Below the pieces are notes generated by a model that ran no database searches, was not told the origin of the DNA, and worked only from the letters and a program-made list of their open reading frames with translations. 64,000 bases of DNA. Origin: Butyrivibrio sp. FCS014 (GTDB taxonomy: Bacteria > Bacillota > Clostridia > Lachnospirales > Lachnospiraceae). Position numbers and translations under genes: made by a program. Numbering within the stretch: position 1 is the first letter of the stretch; each line of letters begins with the position of its first letter. The stretch covers positions 1 to 64,000 of the forward strand of contig NZ_JAHA01000006.1 of NCBI RefSeq assembly GCF_000526935.1. The letters run 5' to 3'. Positions 8,337 to 17,396 of the stretch are shown in pieces.

Positions 8337-9401
8337 ATGTCTAAAACACAAAAATCCAATTTCATCACATACGGCATTGTTATTGCCGCCTATATAATCC
8401 TTGAGGTCCTGATGCTTACCGGAAACCTCTCAAGCCACTTAAAGGGACTACTGGTGCCCATGACCTATTATGCGGTAATAGCCGTTGCACTTAACCTGTG
8501 CGTAGGTATCCTGGGAGAGCTCAGTATCGGACACTGCGGCTTTATGTGCCTTGGAGCTTTCTCCAGCGCATTCTTTTCCCGGGCAACGGAACAGATCATC
8601 CCTACAGTGCCAAGATTCCTTATGGCTTTCATCATTGGAATAGCCGTTGCGGCTCTGTTTGGTTTCCTCATCGGTATCCCGGTACTTCGTCTTAAGGGTG
8701 ATTACCTTGCCATCGTTACTCTGGCTTTCGGCGAGATCATCAAGAACGTCATCAACTCTTTCTACATCGGTATCGACAGTAAGGGCCTGCACTTCACCAT
8801 GAAGAGCGCCATGGACCTTAACATGGAGAAGGACGGCGACATTATCATCAACGGAGCCATGGGTATTACGGGAACACCTCACAACGCAAACTTTACCATA
8901 GGTATCGTGGTTCTTCTGATATCTCTTTTCATCGTGCAGAATCTGGTGAATTCCAGAGACGGTCGTGCCATCATGGCCATCCGTGACAACTATATAGCAG
9001 CTGAAGCAACCGGCATCAATGTGACCGGATATAAGATGATGGCTTTCACTATTTCGGCAGCTATCGCCGGAGCAGCGGGAGTTCTTTTCTCCCACAACAT
9101 CACCACACTGACGGCTTCCTCCCAGTACTTCGGATATAATGCTTCCATCATGATCCTGGTTTATGTGGTTCTTGGAGGCATCGGAAATATCAGGGGCAGC
9201 GTTATTGCAGCCTGCATTCTGTATATGCTTCCCGAGATGCTTCGAGGACTGAATACCTATCGTATGCTGATCTATTCAATTGTGCTGATCATCATGATGA
9301 TCGTGAACTGGTCACCCAAGGTTATCGCATGGCGTAAGAAGACTTTTGGAGGTCTCAACCTCATAAGCATTCTCACAGGCAAGAAAAAGGGGGTGGCATA
9401 A
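8337..9401 (+). CDS. livM: Branched-chain amino acid ABC transporter permease LivM
   Basis: 354 residues, about nine hydrophobic segments. Typical motifs are LNLCVGILGELSIGHCGFMCLGAF near residue 55 and the coupling helix region RDGRAIMAIRDNYIAAEATGINVTGYKMMAFTISAAIAG, the family EAA-like loop. The start follows AAAGGAG. Its stop codon abuts the livG start with no gap, so translation is coupled. Confidence 0.93.
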   Translation: MSKTQKSNFITYGIVIAAYIILEVLMLTGNLSSHLKGLLVPMTYYAVIAVALNLCVGILGELSIGHCGFMCLGAFSSAFFSRATEQIIPTVPRFLMAFIIGIAVAALFGFLIGIPVLRLKGDYLAIVTLAFGEIIKNVINSFYIGIDSKGLHFTMKSAMDLNMEKDGDIIINGAMGITGTPHNANFTIGIVVLLISLFIVQNLVNSRDGRAIMAIRDNYIAAEATGINVTGYKMMAFTISAAIAGAAGVLFSHNITTLTASSQYFGYNASIMILVYVVLGGIGNIRGSVIAACILYMLPEMLRGLNTYRMLIYSIVLIIMMIVNWSPKVIAWRKKTFGGLNLISILTGKKKGVA

Positions 9402-10160
9402 ATGGCACTTCTTGATGTAAATAACTTAAGCATTTCCTTCGGCGGTTTGAGAGCCGTTGATAACTTTAACATAACCATTGAAAAGGGCGAGCTCTACGGC
9501 CTTATCGGTCCCAACGGAGCCGGCAAGACTACGGTGTTCAACCTGCTTACAGGCGTTTACAAGCCCAACGAAGGCATCATAAGGCTTGACGGTGATGACA
9601 TTACCCGAAAGAGTACCATCGAGATAAATCATGCGGGAATCGCAAGGACCTTCCAGAACATCAGGCTTTTCAGGAATATGTCGGTTATAGACAACGTAAA
9701 GGTTGGACTTGCGGAGAAGTTCAAGTACAGTGCCCTTGAGGGAATGCTCCACGTGGGCAAGTACAGGAAAGTGGAAAAAGAGATGGATTATGAAGCCATG
9801 AGTCTTTTAAAGGTCTTTGATCTTGACGGATCAAGGGACGTACTGGCTGCAAATCTTCCCTACGGCAAGCAGAGAAAGCTGGAGATTGCAAGAGCCATGG
9901 CTACAGGGCCGAAGCTTCTTTTGCTGGATGAGCCGGCAGCGGGCATGAATCCCAATGAGACCAAAGAGCTGATGGATACCATCGCACTGGTCCGCAGGGA
10001 ATTTGATATGACTATCCTCCTTATCGAGCATGATATGAAGCTGGTTTCAGGTATCTGTGAGAAGCTCACGGTACTGAATTTCGGCCGCGTACTGTGCCAG
10101 GGAGAGACAAAAGAGGTGCTGTCTAACCCGGAGGTTATCACAGCTTATCTTGGCGAGTAG
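9402..10160 (+). CDS. livG: Branched-chain amino acid ABC transporter ATPase LivG
   Basis: 252 residues. Walker A is GPNGAGKT at about residues 36-43. The LivG-type helical insert with TFQNIRLF follows, then the signature region YGKQRKLEIARAMA, in which LSGGQ is replaced by LPYGKQ as is usual for LivG. Walker B is LLLLDEP and the switch histidine is in LLIEHDM. It starts immediately after the livM stop. Confidence 0.94.
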   Translation: MALLDVNNLSISFGGLRAVDNFNITIEKGELYGLIGPNGAGKTTVFNLLTGVYKPNEGIIRLDGDDITRKSTIEINHAGIARTFQNIRLFRNMSVIDNVKVGLAEKFKYSALEGMLHVGKYRKVEKEMDYEAMSLLKVFDLDGSRDVLAANLPYGKQRKLEIARAMATGPKLLLLDEPAAGMNPNETKELMDTIALVRREFDMTILLIEHDMKLVSGICEKLTVLNFGRVLCQGETKEVLSNPEVITAYLGE

Positions 10161-10218
10161 AGTATCCCTCGAGTAGAGCACTTGCTGAGGTTTTACACGA
10201 AGAATAGGAGATTTACTT

Positions 10219-10935
10219 ATGGCAGAATCAATCCTTGAAGTAAAGGATTTAAGTGTATACTACGGCGTTATCCAGGCGCTTAAAGGTATCTCTTTTCACG
10301 TTGACAAGGGAGAGATCGTGGCGCTGATAGGTGCCAACGGAGCCGGCAAGACCACAACCCTTCATACTCTGTCGGGGCTTTTAAAGGCCTACAGCGGAGA
10401 GATCAAGTACAAGGGACAGGAGCTTACAAAGATTCCCAATCACAAGATCGTTTCACTGGGAATGGCTCAGGTTCCCGAGGGAAGACGTGTATTTGCGCAG
10501 ATGTCTGTGCTTCAGAATCTTAAAATGGGAGCCTACACCAGATCCGACAAGAATGAGATGGAGGCCACCCTGGCCAATATCTATAAGAGATTCCCAAGAC
10601 TTGAGGAGAGGAAGAACCAGCTGGCCGGAACCTTGAGCGGCGGTGAGCAGCAGATGCTGGCTATGGGAAGAGCCCTTATGTCTCATCCGGATCTGATCCT
10701 TATGGATGAGCCTTCAATGGGTCTTTCACCTATTTTTGTAAACGAGATCTTCAGCATTATTGAGGATGTTAACAAGGACGGAGTGACAGTACTTCTGGTA
10801 GAGCAGAATGCCAAGAAGGCTCTGTCCATTGCCAACAGAGCTTATGTTCTTGAAACCGGAAGCATTTCCAAAGAGGGCGATGCAAAAGAGCTGTTAAATG
10901 ACGAAGCCATCAGAAAGGCTTATCTTGGAGAATAA
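10219..10935 (+). CDS. livF: Branched-chain amino acid ABC transporter ATPase LivF
   Basis: 238 residues. Walker A is GANGAGKTTT, signature LSGGEQQMLAMGRALMS, Walker B LILMDEPSMGLSP, and the switch region LLVEQNAKKAL has the Q-N typical of LivF. AGGAG lies just upstream of the ATG. The 58-bp gap after livG holds GAGGTTTTACACGA, a weaker relative of the GAGGT-loop words, without a convincing stem. It is the last liv gene; a cytidylate kinase-like gene follows 32 bp later. Confidence 0.94.
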   Translation: MAESILEVKDLSVYYGVIQALKGISFHVDKGEIVALIGANGAGKTTTLHTLSGLLKAYSGEIKYKGQELTKIPNHKIVSLGMAQVPEGRRVFAQMSVLQNLKMGAYTRSDKNEMEATLANIYKRFPRLEERKNQLAGTLSGGEQQMLAMGRALMSHPDLILMDEPSMGLSPIFVNEIFSIIEDVNKDGVTVLLVEQNAKKALSIANRAYVLETGSISKEGDAKELLNDEAIRKAYLGE

Positions 10936-10967
10936 CTTACTTCTCAATTTATTGGAGGGTTAAGGTA

Positions 10968-11606
10968 ATGAAAAGAAACATCGTTATTACAATTGCACGT
11001 CAGTACGGAAGCGGCGGACGAACCGTAGGAGAGATGCTGGCCAATGATCTTGGCATTCACTACTACGATCACGAACTGATCCATCTTGCCTCTGAGGAGA
11101 GCGGGATTAGCCTGGGACTGTTTCTGGATGCCGACGAGAAGGTCAGAAAGACCGGATTTTTCAGAACTCCCATAAACGTATACAGAGGAGAGCTGATAGG
11201 ACCTGAGAGCAAGGAGTTTACTTCGGAGGTAAACCTTTTCAACTACCAGGCCAAGGTGATCAAGAAGCTGGCAGAGACCACCAGCTGCGTTATTGTAGGA
11301 CGCTGCGCTGACTTTGTCCTTAAGGACTATGACAATGTCCTTAGTGTCTTTGTTCACGCACCTCAGGATTTCCTTGAGGAGCAGGCAGCCAAGGTCAAGA
11401 GCCTCCCCCATGATGAGCTGGTGAAATTCATGGCTCAGGAGGACAAGTTCAGGGCTGTATACTATGAGCATCATACAGGTCAGAAGTGGACAGACGCCAT
11501 GAACTACGACCTTTGCCTTGACAGCAGCAAGCTCGGCTTTGAGAAGTGTGTCGAGGCCATTAAAGCTCACTGCAAGGTCAGGTTCGGTGAGGATATATTT
11601 GATTGA
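10968..11606 (+). CDS. Cytidylate kinase-like family protein (P-loop nucleotide kinase fold)
   Basis: 212 residues. The N-terminus IVITIARQYGSGGRTVGEMLANDLGIHYYDHELI is the variant P-loop of the cytidylate kinase-like family (YGSGGRTVG). It is followed by a conserved VIVGRCADFVL segment and HAPQDFL. This family differs from true Cmk; the substrate is unknown. The start follows GGAGGGTTAAGGTA. It lies downstream of livF in the same direction and ends at a strong bidirectional terminator, so it may share the liv transcript. Confidence 0.8.
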   Translation: MKRNIVITIARQYGSGGRTVGEMLANDLGIHYYDHELIHLASEESGISLGLFLDADEKVRKTGFFRTPINVYRGELIGPESKEFTSEVNLFNYQAKVIKKLAETTSCVIVGRCADFVLKDYDNVLSVFVHAPQDFLEEQAAKVKSLPHDELVKFMAQEDKFRAVYYEHHTGQKWTDAMNYDLCLDSSKLGFEKCVEAIKAHCKVRFGEDIFD

Positions 11607-11621
11607 TAAGACAAATGAAAA

Positions 11622-11658
11622 GGCATCAGGTGCAAAGCGCATCTGATGCCGTTTTTTT
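11622..11658. terminator. Terminator between convergent genes
   Basis: GGCATCAG and CTGATGCC form an 8-bp stem; GTGC/GCGCAT inside may extend it. A run of seven T follows on the plus strand. It ends the liv/cytidylate kinase-like transcript. The upstream A-rich flank gives a weaker T-run for the minus-strand exonuclease gene. Confidence 0.85.
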
Positions 11659-12695
11659 CAAAGCTTCTCCATGAGAGATTTAAAGCCGTATTTTTCGAAC
11701 TGTTCCTTGGCCTTTTCCTTATTGAAGTTTATTTTGAATGCTTCGAGGTCTTGAGGGATTTCATAGTCCCTTCGGATCATAGCCAGGTCTTTTGACAAAA
11801 AGGCCATATCCCTGTATTCCATCATTGCCTTTAAGGGGCTTCTGGTAATTCCAAGATTTTCTTTCCAGGTGGCTGCAAGGGCTTTGCGGGCCTTCTCGTC
11901 CTCGCAGGCATCGATGGCTTCGTAGATCTTCTCTACGGTGCCGTAATGTGCAAGAAGCGGGATGGCGGCGCTGCTTACGCCTTTTACACCGGGAATGTTG
12001 TCGCTGGAGTCGCCCTGGATGCCCTTAAGATCGGGAATCTGCTCCGGGCGTACACCGTATTCCTTAAGACATGTGGAGGGGGTCACCTCGAAGGCCTTGT
12101 CGGGGATGTTCACAAGCTTCTTGTTCCAGCCAAACTCAGCTCCGTATTTATTCTGAAGCTCATCAGCAGTCTCCTGCTTGGTCTGAACAAGCCATACCCT
12201 GGTATAATCGCTTATAAGCTGAAGATAATCGTGATCCTTGGTGATGATGTAGGAGGGTATCTCTTTTTCATATTTTGATACAACGCTGCCTACGATGTCG
12301 TCAGCCTCATATCTGTCGTCATACATGACTTTAAAACCAATCTCCTCAAGCATGTTCTCCATGTTGGCGAACTGCTCCTTCAAAGGCTCGGGAGTATCAC
12401 CTCTGTTTCCCTTGTATTCGGGATATTTTTCCCTTCTGAAGGTGTCTCTTGTGGTATCAAAGGCGAACATCATATGGGTAGGCTTTTGTTCTGCCATGAT
12501 CTTTAAGATTGCCCTCATCATGCTGTACATGGCGTTGGTGAACTGCCCCTTGTCATTGTGCATGATCTGGCTCTGGAGCTTTATTCTCTTCTCAGGGTCT
12601 TTTTCAAAAAGCAGGGCTTTGGGGAGATTTCCGTAATAATTGGTAACCAGCATGGAACTGCCGTCTATAAGAATGAATTTGTCTGTATTGGCCAT
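11658..12695 (-). CDS. 5'-3' exonuclease / flap endonuclease domain protein
   Basis: 345 residues matching the N-terminal exonuclease domain of DNA polymerase I, with no polymerase part. Visible motifs are FILIDGSSMLVTNYYGNLP, FAFDTTRDTFRREKYPEYKGNRGDTP (metal site and arch arginines), YEADDIVGS with paired acidic residues, TKDHDYLQLI, and GIQGDSSDNIPGVKGVSSAAIPLLAHYG (helix-hairpin-helix). A 20-residue insert (LLFEKDPEKRIKLQSQI) near the N-terminus departs from the common form. It would remove RNA primers or flaps during replication and repair. It is monocistronic. Confidence 0.88.
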   Translation of the reverse strand: MANTDKFILIDGSSMLVTNYYGNLPKALLFEKDPEKRIKLQSQIMHNDKGQFTNAMYSMMRAILKIMAEQKPTHMMFAFDTTRDTFRREKYPEYKGNRGDTPEPLKEQFANMENMLEEIGFKVMYDDRYEADDIVGSVVSKYEKEIPSYIITKDHDYLQLISDYTRVWLVQTKQETADELQNKYGAEFGWNKKLVNIPDKAFEVTPSTCLKEYGVRPEQIPDLKGIQGDSSDNIPGVKGVSSAAIPLLAHYGTVEKIYEAIDACEDEKARKALAATWKENLGITRSPLKAMMEYRDMAFLSKDLAMIRRDYEIPQDLEAFKINFNKEKAKEQFEKYGFKSLMEKL

Positions 12696-12897
12696 TATTT
12701 TACTCCTTGCAAAATATCACATCACTAGTAAGTATACCACAGCTGCAGCCCGTTACGATTCACTGTTTTTTACAGCACAGGAACCGGGGAGAAAGGTGAA
12801 AAAAGATGGCTGTAAAGTTGGGGTAAGATATAGTATCATGTAAATATATTGCGCGCGACATAATGTGTTGGCGAAACAGGTTAGGAGGTTATGGCTA

Positions 12898-14031
12898 ATG
12901 GAACAGAATAAGTTTTTTCCGGAAGTGAACGGCAATTTTGCTTTCGGATGTATGAGATTGCCCATGAACGGCGAAGAGGTAGACTACGGTGAGTTCAGCA
13001 AGATGGCAGATGCCTTTATTGATGCCGGATTTAACTATTTTGATACCGCTCACGGATATATCAACGGAAAGTCGGAGATCGCCATCAGGGAGTGTTTATC
13101 AAAAAGACACGACAGGTCGGAATTTCTTTTGACAAATAAGCTGACAGATCCTTATTTCAATTCTCAGGAGGATATAAGACCTTTCCTTGAGAAGCAGCTT
13201 GAGCTGTGCGGAGTGGACTATTTTGATTTCTATCTGATGCACGCCCAGAACAAAGATAATTATAAGAAGTTCCAGCGCTGCAAGGCCTATGAGACAGCTT
13301 ACCAGTTTAAGCAGGAGGGACTTATCAGGCACCTTGGAATATCCTTCCACGACAGGGCTGAGGTCCTTGACATGATCCTCACCGAACACCCTGAGATCGA
13401 GGTGGTGCAGATCCAGTTTAACTATCTGGATTTTGAGGATCCTTCAGTGCAGAGCCGCAAGGTATATGAGGTATGTGAGAAGCATGGCAAGCCCGTGCTG
13501 GTAATGGAGCCTGTAAAGGGCGGAAACCTGGTAAATCTGCCGGCTGAAGCAGACAAGATCCTTCGTGATCTTAACGGGGGCAGTAATGCCAGCTATGCGG
13601 TTCGTTTTGCTGCAAGCTTCCCAAGCATCGCGGTAGTTCTTTCAGGTATGAGCGATATGGCTCAGATGAACGACAATATCAGTGCCATGAAGGATTTTGA
13701 GCCTTTATCAGAAACTGAGATGGCAGCTGTTGGCAGAGTAACTGCTGTTTTCAAGGGACTTAACCTTATTCCCTGTACTTCCTGCAGATACTGCATTGAA
13801 GAGAATCACTGTCCCAAGGATATCCTTATTCCGGATCTTTTTGCTGCGCTTAATGCCCATGAGGCCTTCAGCAACTGGAATGCGGAGGAACACTACAAGA
13901 AGGCCGTGTCAGATGGACACGGAAAGGCTTCGGATTGCGTAAAGTGCGGTATGTGCGAGAGAGTATGCCCTCAGCACCTTAATATCAGGGAGCTTCTTCC
14001 CAAGGTTGCTGCAGCTTTTAATGAGGTGTGA
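12898..14031 (+). CDS. Aldo/keto reductase with C-terminal 4Fe-4S ferredoxin-type domain
   Basis: 377 residues. The aldo/keto reductase barrel shows GCMRLPMNG, GFNYFDTAHGY (catalytic D and Y), LTNKLT, YFDFYLMHAQ (catalytic H) and LGISFHD. At the C-terminus, CTSCRYCIEENHCPKDI and CVKCGMCERVCPQHL bring eight cysteines for Fe-S clusters. ATG 12898 is chosen because TAGGAGG lies 10 bases before it; the GTG at 12865 has no ribosome site. This architecture is common in anaerobic Firmicutes as a putative oxidoreductase; the substrate is unknown. An acyltransferase gene follows. Confidence 0.88.
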   Translation: MEQNKFFPEVNGNFAFGCMRLPMNGEEVDYGEFSKMADAFIDAGFNYFDTAHGYINGKSEIAIRECLSKRHDRSEFLLTNKLTDPYFNSQEDIRPFLEKQLELCGVDYFDFYLMHAQNKDNYKKFQRCKAYETAYQFKQEGLIRHLGISFHDRAEVLDMILTEHPEIEVVQIQFNYLDFEDPSVQSRKVYEVCEKHGKPVLVMEPVKGGNLVNLPAEADKILRDLNGGSNASYAVRFAASFPSIAVVLSGMSDMAQMNDNISAMKDFEPLSETEMAAVGRVTAVFKGLNLIPCTSCRYCIEENHCPKDILIPDLFAALNAHEAFSNWNAEEHYKKAVSDGHGKASDCVKCGMCERVCPQHLNIRELLPKVAAAFNEV

Positions 14032-14084
14032 CTATATTTTTTGCAATCTGGCGAAGATGGAATCCTTATGGTATACTACTCCTC

Positions 14085-14810
14085 ATGAATAATTATTATC
14101 GTACAATACTGATCAATTTACATAGGATAATCTATTACGTGACAAGGACCAGGCTGTGGAAGCTTCATTGGGACAGGCACAGTGAGGAAGAGAGGTATGC
14201 TGCTGCCAGAGAGATGATCTCCAAGATGAACAGATCCATGGGATATAAGACCATAGCTTACGGCACTGAGAATTTACCCAAAGAGGGCGGATATATCATG
14301 TATCCCAACCATCAAGGCAAATATGATGTGCCCGGAATACTGGCAAGCCATGACAAGCCCTGTACTTTCGTTATGGATGAGAAGAAGTCCCATATAATCC
14401 TGGTTAACGAGTTTCTTGAGCTGGTGGAAGGCAAGCGCCTTATGATGGATAACCTCCGTCAGACCATGAGGATATTCCAGGAGATGGCCAAAGAGGTTGG
14501 AGAGGGAAGGAAGTTCATTCTTTTCCCTGAAGGCGGTTACAAGGAGAACAACAGGAATATCGTTGAGACCTTTAAGGCAGGAAGCTTTAAGGTGGCGCAG
14601 ATGGCCAAGGCGCCCATTGTTCCCGTAGCCCTGGTGGATTCCTATCTTGTGTACAACAGTGATCACAAGGGACCCACCACCACATACGTATATTTCCTTG
14701 AGCCGATAGATTACGAGGAATACAAGGGACTTAAGACTGTAGAGATCGCATCAATTGTAGAGAACAGAATAAAAGAAAAGATAAAGGAGCACATGGCTGC
14801 ACAGGCTTAA
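14085..14810 (+). CDS. 1-acyl-sn-glycerol-3-phosphate acyltransferase (PlsC family)
   Basis: 241 residues from the ATG at 14085. Acyltransferase motif I is NHQGKYD (H-x4-D form), followed by a FPEGGYK motif III (the usual F-P-E-G-T/G-R) and APIVPVALVDSY motif IV. It would add the second acyl chain to lysophosphatidic acid at the membrane. A longer frame opens with GTG at 14028, overlapping the preceding stop; neither start has a clear ribosome site. The 3' end overlaps the convergent histidine kinase by 4 bp. Confidence 0.82.
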   Translation: MNNYYRTILINLHRIIYYVTRTRLWKLHWDRHSEEERYAAAREMISKMNRSMGYKTIAYGTENLPKEGGYIMYPNHQGKYDVPGILASHDKPCTFVMDEKKSHIILVNEFLELVEGKRLMMDNLRQTMRIFQEMAKEVGEGRKFILFPEGGYKENNRNIVETFKAGSFKVAQMAKAPIVPVALVDSYLVYNSDHKGPTTTYVYFLEPIDYEEYKGLKTVEIASIVENRIKEKIKEHMAAQA

Positions 14811-16060
14811 ATGCAGGTCATGACAGCTTTTACCAGGAAAGTATCCCCCTCCTGAGTGAAGCTTGCAACTCCGCCGTACTTTTCAGCAACAGATTTAATT
14901 TGGGCTGTACCGATACCACTCTGAACCATACGGGTGCTTACGGGCAGCCCTTTCTCATTGAATTTTGTGTTTATGGCGCAGGGGTTCTTGGTCATAAGCT
15001 TGAGCTTTCTGCCGTCGTAGATGATCTCCACCTGAAGGGCGCGCTTTTCGGGCTCCACAAGGGTCTGTGCCTCCACGGCATTTTCAAGAGCATTGGCCAC
15101 AAGGCTTGTAATGTCCATTTCCTCCATCGGGAAAAGATTCGGGACAATGGCCTTTACCCTTAGTTTAAAGCCCATTTTCTGGCATCTTGAGGCATAGATG
15201 GAAAGAAGCTCATTTACGATGTTATTTTCGCAAAAAGAGACAGCGGTGACCTTTTCAAGCATCGAATCGAATTCACTAAGGTAAGCGGCAGCCTGCTCAT
15301 ATTCCTGGTTGTGAATAAAGCCGGCCAGAACTCTGTTGTAATGTCTGATATCGTGTTTGTACTTTCTTATGGTCTGCTCATTGCTCTCATAGATGGAGAG
15401 CTGCTCTCTTAGCCTGTTGGTACGTTCCTGAAGGAAGTAAGCTACTTTTTCGTCGGCGGCCTTCCTGTCAAGCTCTGAGGCGGTGAGCTCGTACTCAGCA
15501 ATGACTGCAGCCATCATTACGACCGCGTAGATTATGGTAAACCAGTCCATCATGTTCTTGCCGTAGGGCTGAAGATATCCTGAAAGTGGAGTGTTCAGCA
15601 GAGAAAAACTAAGAAGCAGACCCCAGAAGGATGCAATGGTGCCATAGACAGCACCTGCGATAAAGTCATTGATAAAGGGCATGATAAGGATAAACAGCCA
15701 GAAGGCGTCCATTCCGATCTCCCAGTTTGTCTCCATGATAAAGTGGAAGAAAAGAACGGCAGTCAAGGCAAAGATACCAACAATGGTTGTAACCACGTGG
15801 TTCTTGGATTTCCACAGGTAAATAATGAGGGCAACGAAGATAATGCCGATGCTGATGTTGGTCACGGCACCATGGTAGTATTTATGAAGTATGCAGGGAA
15901 TAAAGGTGACGATCGTATAGATAAGAAAGCCGATAAGGATGATCATCATGGTCCTGGTTTTCTGTTCCCTGACATCGTCAGCCCACTCAAATCTTATGAG
16001 ATCTTTTATGCTATACCTGAATCTGTATCTCAGATTATCCATACTGAATTTTATCTTCAT
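14807..16060 (-). CDS. Membrane sensor histidine kinase, GHKL/AgrC-like type
   Basis: 417 residues. Six hydrophobic segments span about residues 37-190. A coiled region follows (YFLQERTNRLREQLSIYESNEQTIRKYKHDIRHYN) with the phosphoaccepting H in KHDIRHYNRVLAGFI. The ATPase part shows N-box LVANALENAVEAQ and G-box SGIGTAQI. ATG at 16060 has GGGAGA upstream; a TTG at 16075 is possible. The layout fits peptide- or envelope-sensing AgrC/ComD-like kinases that partner LytTR regulators, but no response regulator is adjacent, so it is an orphan here. Confidence 0.85.
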   Translation of the reverse strand: MKIKFSMDNLRYRFRYSIKDLIRFEWADDVREQKTRTMMIILIGFLIYTIVTFIPCILHKYYHGAVTNISIGIIFVALIIYLWKSKNHVVTTIVGIFALTAVLFFHFIMETNWEIGMDAFWLFILIMPFINDFIAGAVYGTIASFWGLLLSFSLLNTPLSGYLQPYGKNMMDWFTIIYAVVMMAAVIAEYELTASELDRKAADEKVAYFLQERTNRLREQLSIYESNEQTIRKYKHDIRHYNRVLAGFIHNQEYEQAAAYLSEFDSMLEKVTAVSFCENNIVNELLSIYASRCQKMGFKLRVKAIVPNLFPMEEMDITSLVANALENAVEAQTLVEPEKRALQVEIIYDGRKLKLMTKNPCAINTKFNEKGLPVSTRMVQSGIGTAQIKSVAEKYGGVASFTQEGDTFLVKAVMTCI

Positions 16061-16187
16061 AACCCTGTCTCCCAATAGGATTTCGATATGATTTCTTCAT
16101 AATAAGATTATACATAATTTCGCTTTTCTAGTGTATAATTAATGGTAATGGTACTAGTTGTAGTATTCCATTTTTGGGGGAAAAGAA

Positions 16188-16799
16188 ATGGCTATAAGCA
16201 TTTCGGGTCTTACTGAGGTCGTCAATAAATATCTCAATTCGATTTCTGATTCGGGGAAGGCTGTTAAAGAGGTCAATGAGGCTGTGGAGAACCGCAGAGT
16301 ATTTCGCGATACCCTGGGTGAAGCCATCAAGGCCGAAATTGCCGGCAAGATTCCTGAATTTCCTGATATTCCATCAGTTATACAGCAGAATATGGAGAAT
16401 CGCATGAGGGTGGATACTACCTTTCAGGCAGAGAAGGCTGCGGAAACATCTGCTGTCAGTGAGACCGCAGGTACTGCTGCAGGCGCTTCTTCTGCAGATT
16501 CGGTAAAAGAGCTGGTGAAGGCCATCACTTCATCGAACCTTGATTCTAATACAAATGCTGATGCCTTCAAGGGACAGCTTAGTGCGGAGGCTCTTCAGGA
16601 ACTGGCTAAATCCGCATACTTTTCGGGAAACCTTATTCAGGGCAATCTTTTCAGCGAATCCACCGAAGGTTCTTCATCTTCTCTGTCTTCGGGTTCGGGC
16701 AGCAGTCTTTCGGAGCTTAATGCCAGATCCCTTCTGGCCGCCTATCTAAATAAGGGCACGGATATCAATACCAGCGTATTTGGAGATTTCTCGCTATGA
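16188..16799 (+). CDS. Hypothetical serine-rich protein
   Basis: 203 residues without signal peptide or membrane segment. The N-terminal half is helical and charged (GLTEVVNKYLNSISDSGKAVKEVNEAVENRR). The rest is Ala/Ser/Thr-rich with a polyserine tract near residues 163-175. A TATAAT box at 16134-16139 lies 49 bp before the start. Its stop overlaps the next start by ATGA, so the two are translationally coupled. I do not recognise the family. Confidence 0.7.
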   Translation: MAISISGLTEVVNKYLNSISDSGKAVKEVNEAVENRRVFRDTLGEAIKAEIAGKIPEFPDIPSVIQQNMENRMRVDTTFQAEKAAETSAVSETAGTAAGASSADSVKELVKAITSSNLDSNTNADAFKGQLSAEALQELAKSAYFSGNLIQGNLFSESTEGSSSSLSSGSGSSLSELNARSLLAAYLNKGTDINTSVFGDFSL

Positions 16800-16978
16800 A
16801 TAAACTTCTTGCTATATATGCTGCGGTTCTTTTTATTGCAGGAGTCATTTTCTTTACAATTGCACAGCTTAAGATCGGGACAAGTGATGAACCCGAAACC
16901 TACCGTTGGATGAGAATCCTGTCCATAATGACAGTGATTCTTGCTCTTGTTTGCGTTTTGTTTGCCATAGCCTCTTGA
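16796..16978 (+). CDS. Small two-helix membrane protein
   Basis: 60 residues. One hydrophobic helix spans about residues 3-22, a short polar loop holds KIGTSDEPETYRWM, and a second helix spans about 41-60. It begins within the stop of the preceding gene (ATGA overlap), so it is probably co-expressed with that serine-rich protein. Function unknown. Confidence 0.65.
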   Translation: MNKLLAIYAAVLFIAGVIFFTIAQLKIGTSDEPETYRWMRILSIMTVILALVCVLFAIAS

Positions 16979-17044
16979 TATACAAGTAGTATTGTGCTAT
17001 ATTATATGTAGTAATCAAAACTACATGTAAAACGGGAGGTGCAA

Positions 17045-17302
17045 ATGAATACAAAGGAACTTCGGAAGTATCTTAAGCAGCATCTGGTGCCTTCCAAGCT
17101 TTATAAGATCGGTGGGGCGCACAGAAACAGAATCTGTATGGATAAGACCGAGAATGGCTGGGCTGTTTTCTTCCAGGATAAGAAAGACAGGATTGGGGTT
17201 ATGAATTTCGTAGATGAGGCTTCAGCCTGTAAGTTTATGAAGGATGAGCTCAGAAAGCTTATGGAACAGCTTTATGGTCTGACCTGGGCAGCTGCCAGAT
17301 AA
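17045..17302 (+). CDS. Hypothetical basic 85-residue protein
   Basis: Starts at ATG 17045 after GGGAGGT. It is rich in Lys and Arg with MNTKELRKYLKQHLVPSKLYKIGGAHRNRICM; the middle (GWAVFFQDKKDRIGVMNFVDEASACKFM) looks like a small alpha-beta fold. There is no signal peptide. It could be a small nucleic-acid-binding or immunity-type protein, but there is no direct evidence. A strong terminator follows. Confidence 0.65.
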   Translation: MNTKELRKYLKQHLVPSKLYKIGGAHRNRICMDKTENGWAVFFQDKKDRIGVMNFVDEASACKFMKDELRKLMEQLYGLTWAAAR

Positions 17303-17337
17303 ATGTGAATTTCTCAAGTGAAAATGTGTGAACATAA

Positions 17338-17373
17338 AAGGCGTGCCGCTTTACGTTGTAAAGCGGCACGTCT
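17338..17373. terminator. Bidirectional terminator
   Basis: AAGGCGTGCCGCTTTAC pairs with GTAAAGCGGCACG-CTT around GTT. It lies between the convergent genes ending at 17302 and 17397 and serves both. Confidence 0.85.
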
Positions 17374-17396
17374 TGTGTTGTGCGGATGATCAAAGT

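Noticed and set aside
8448..9095. 215-codon minus-strand frame within livM
   Set aside because: Low-complexity His/Asp-rich shadow of the livM coding frame.
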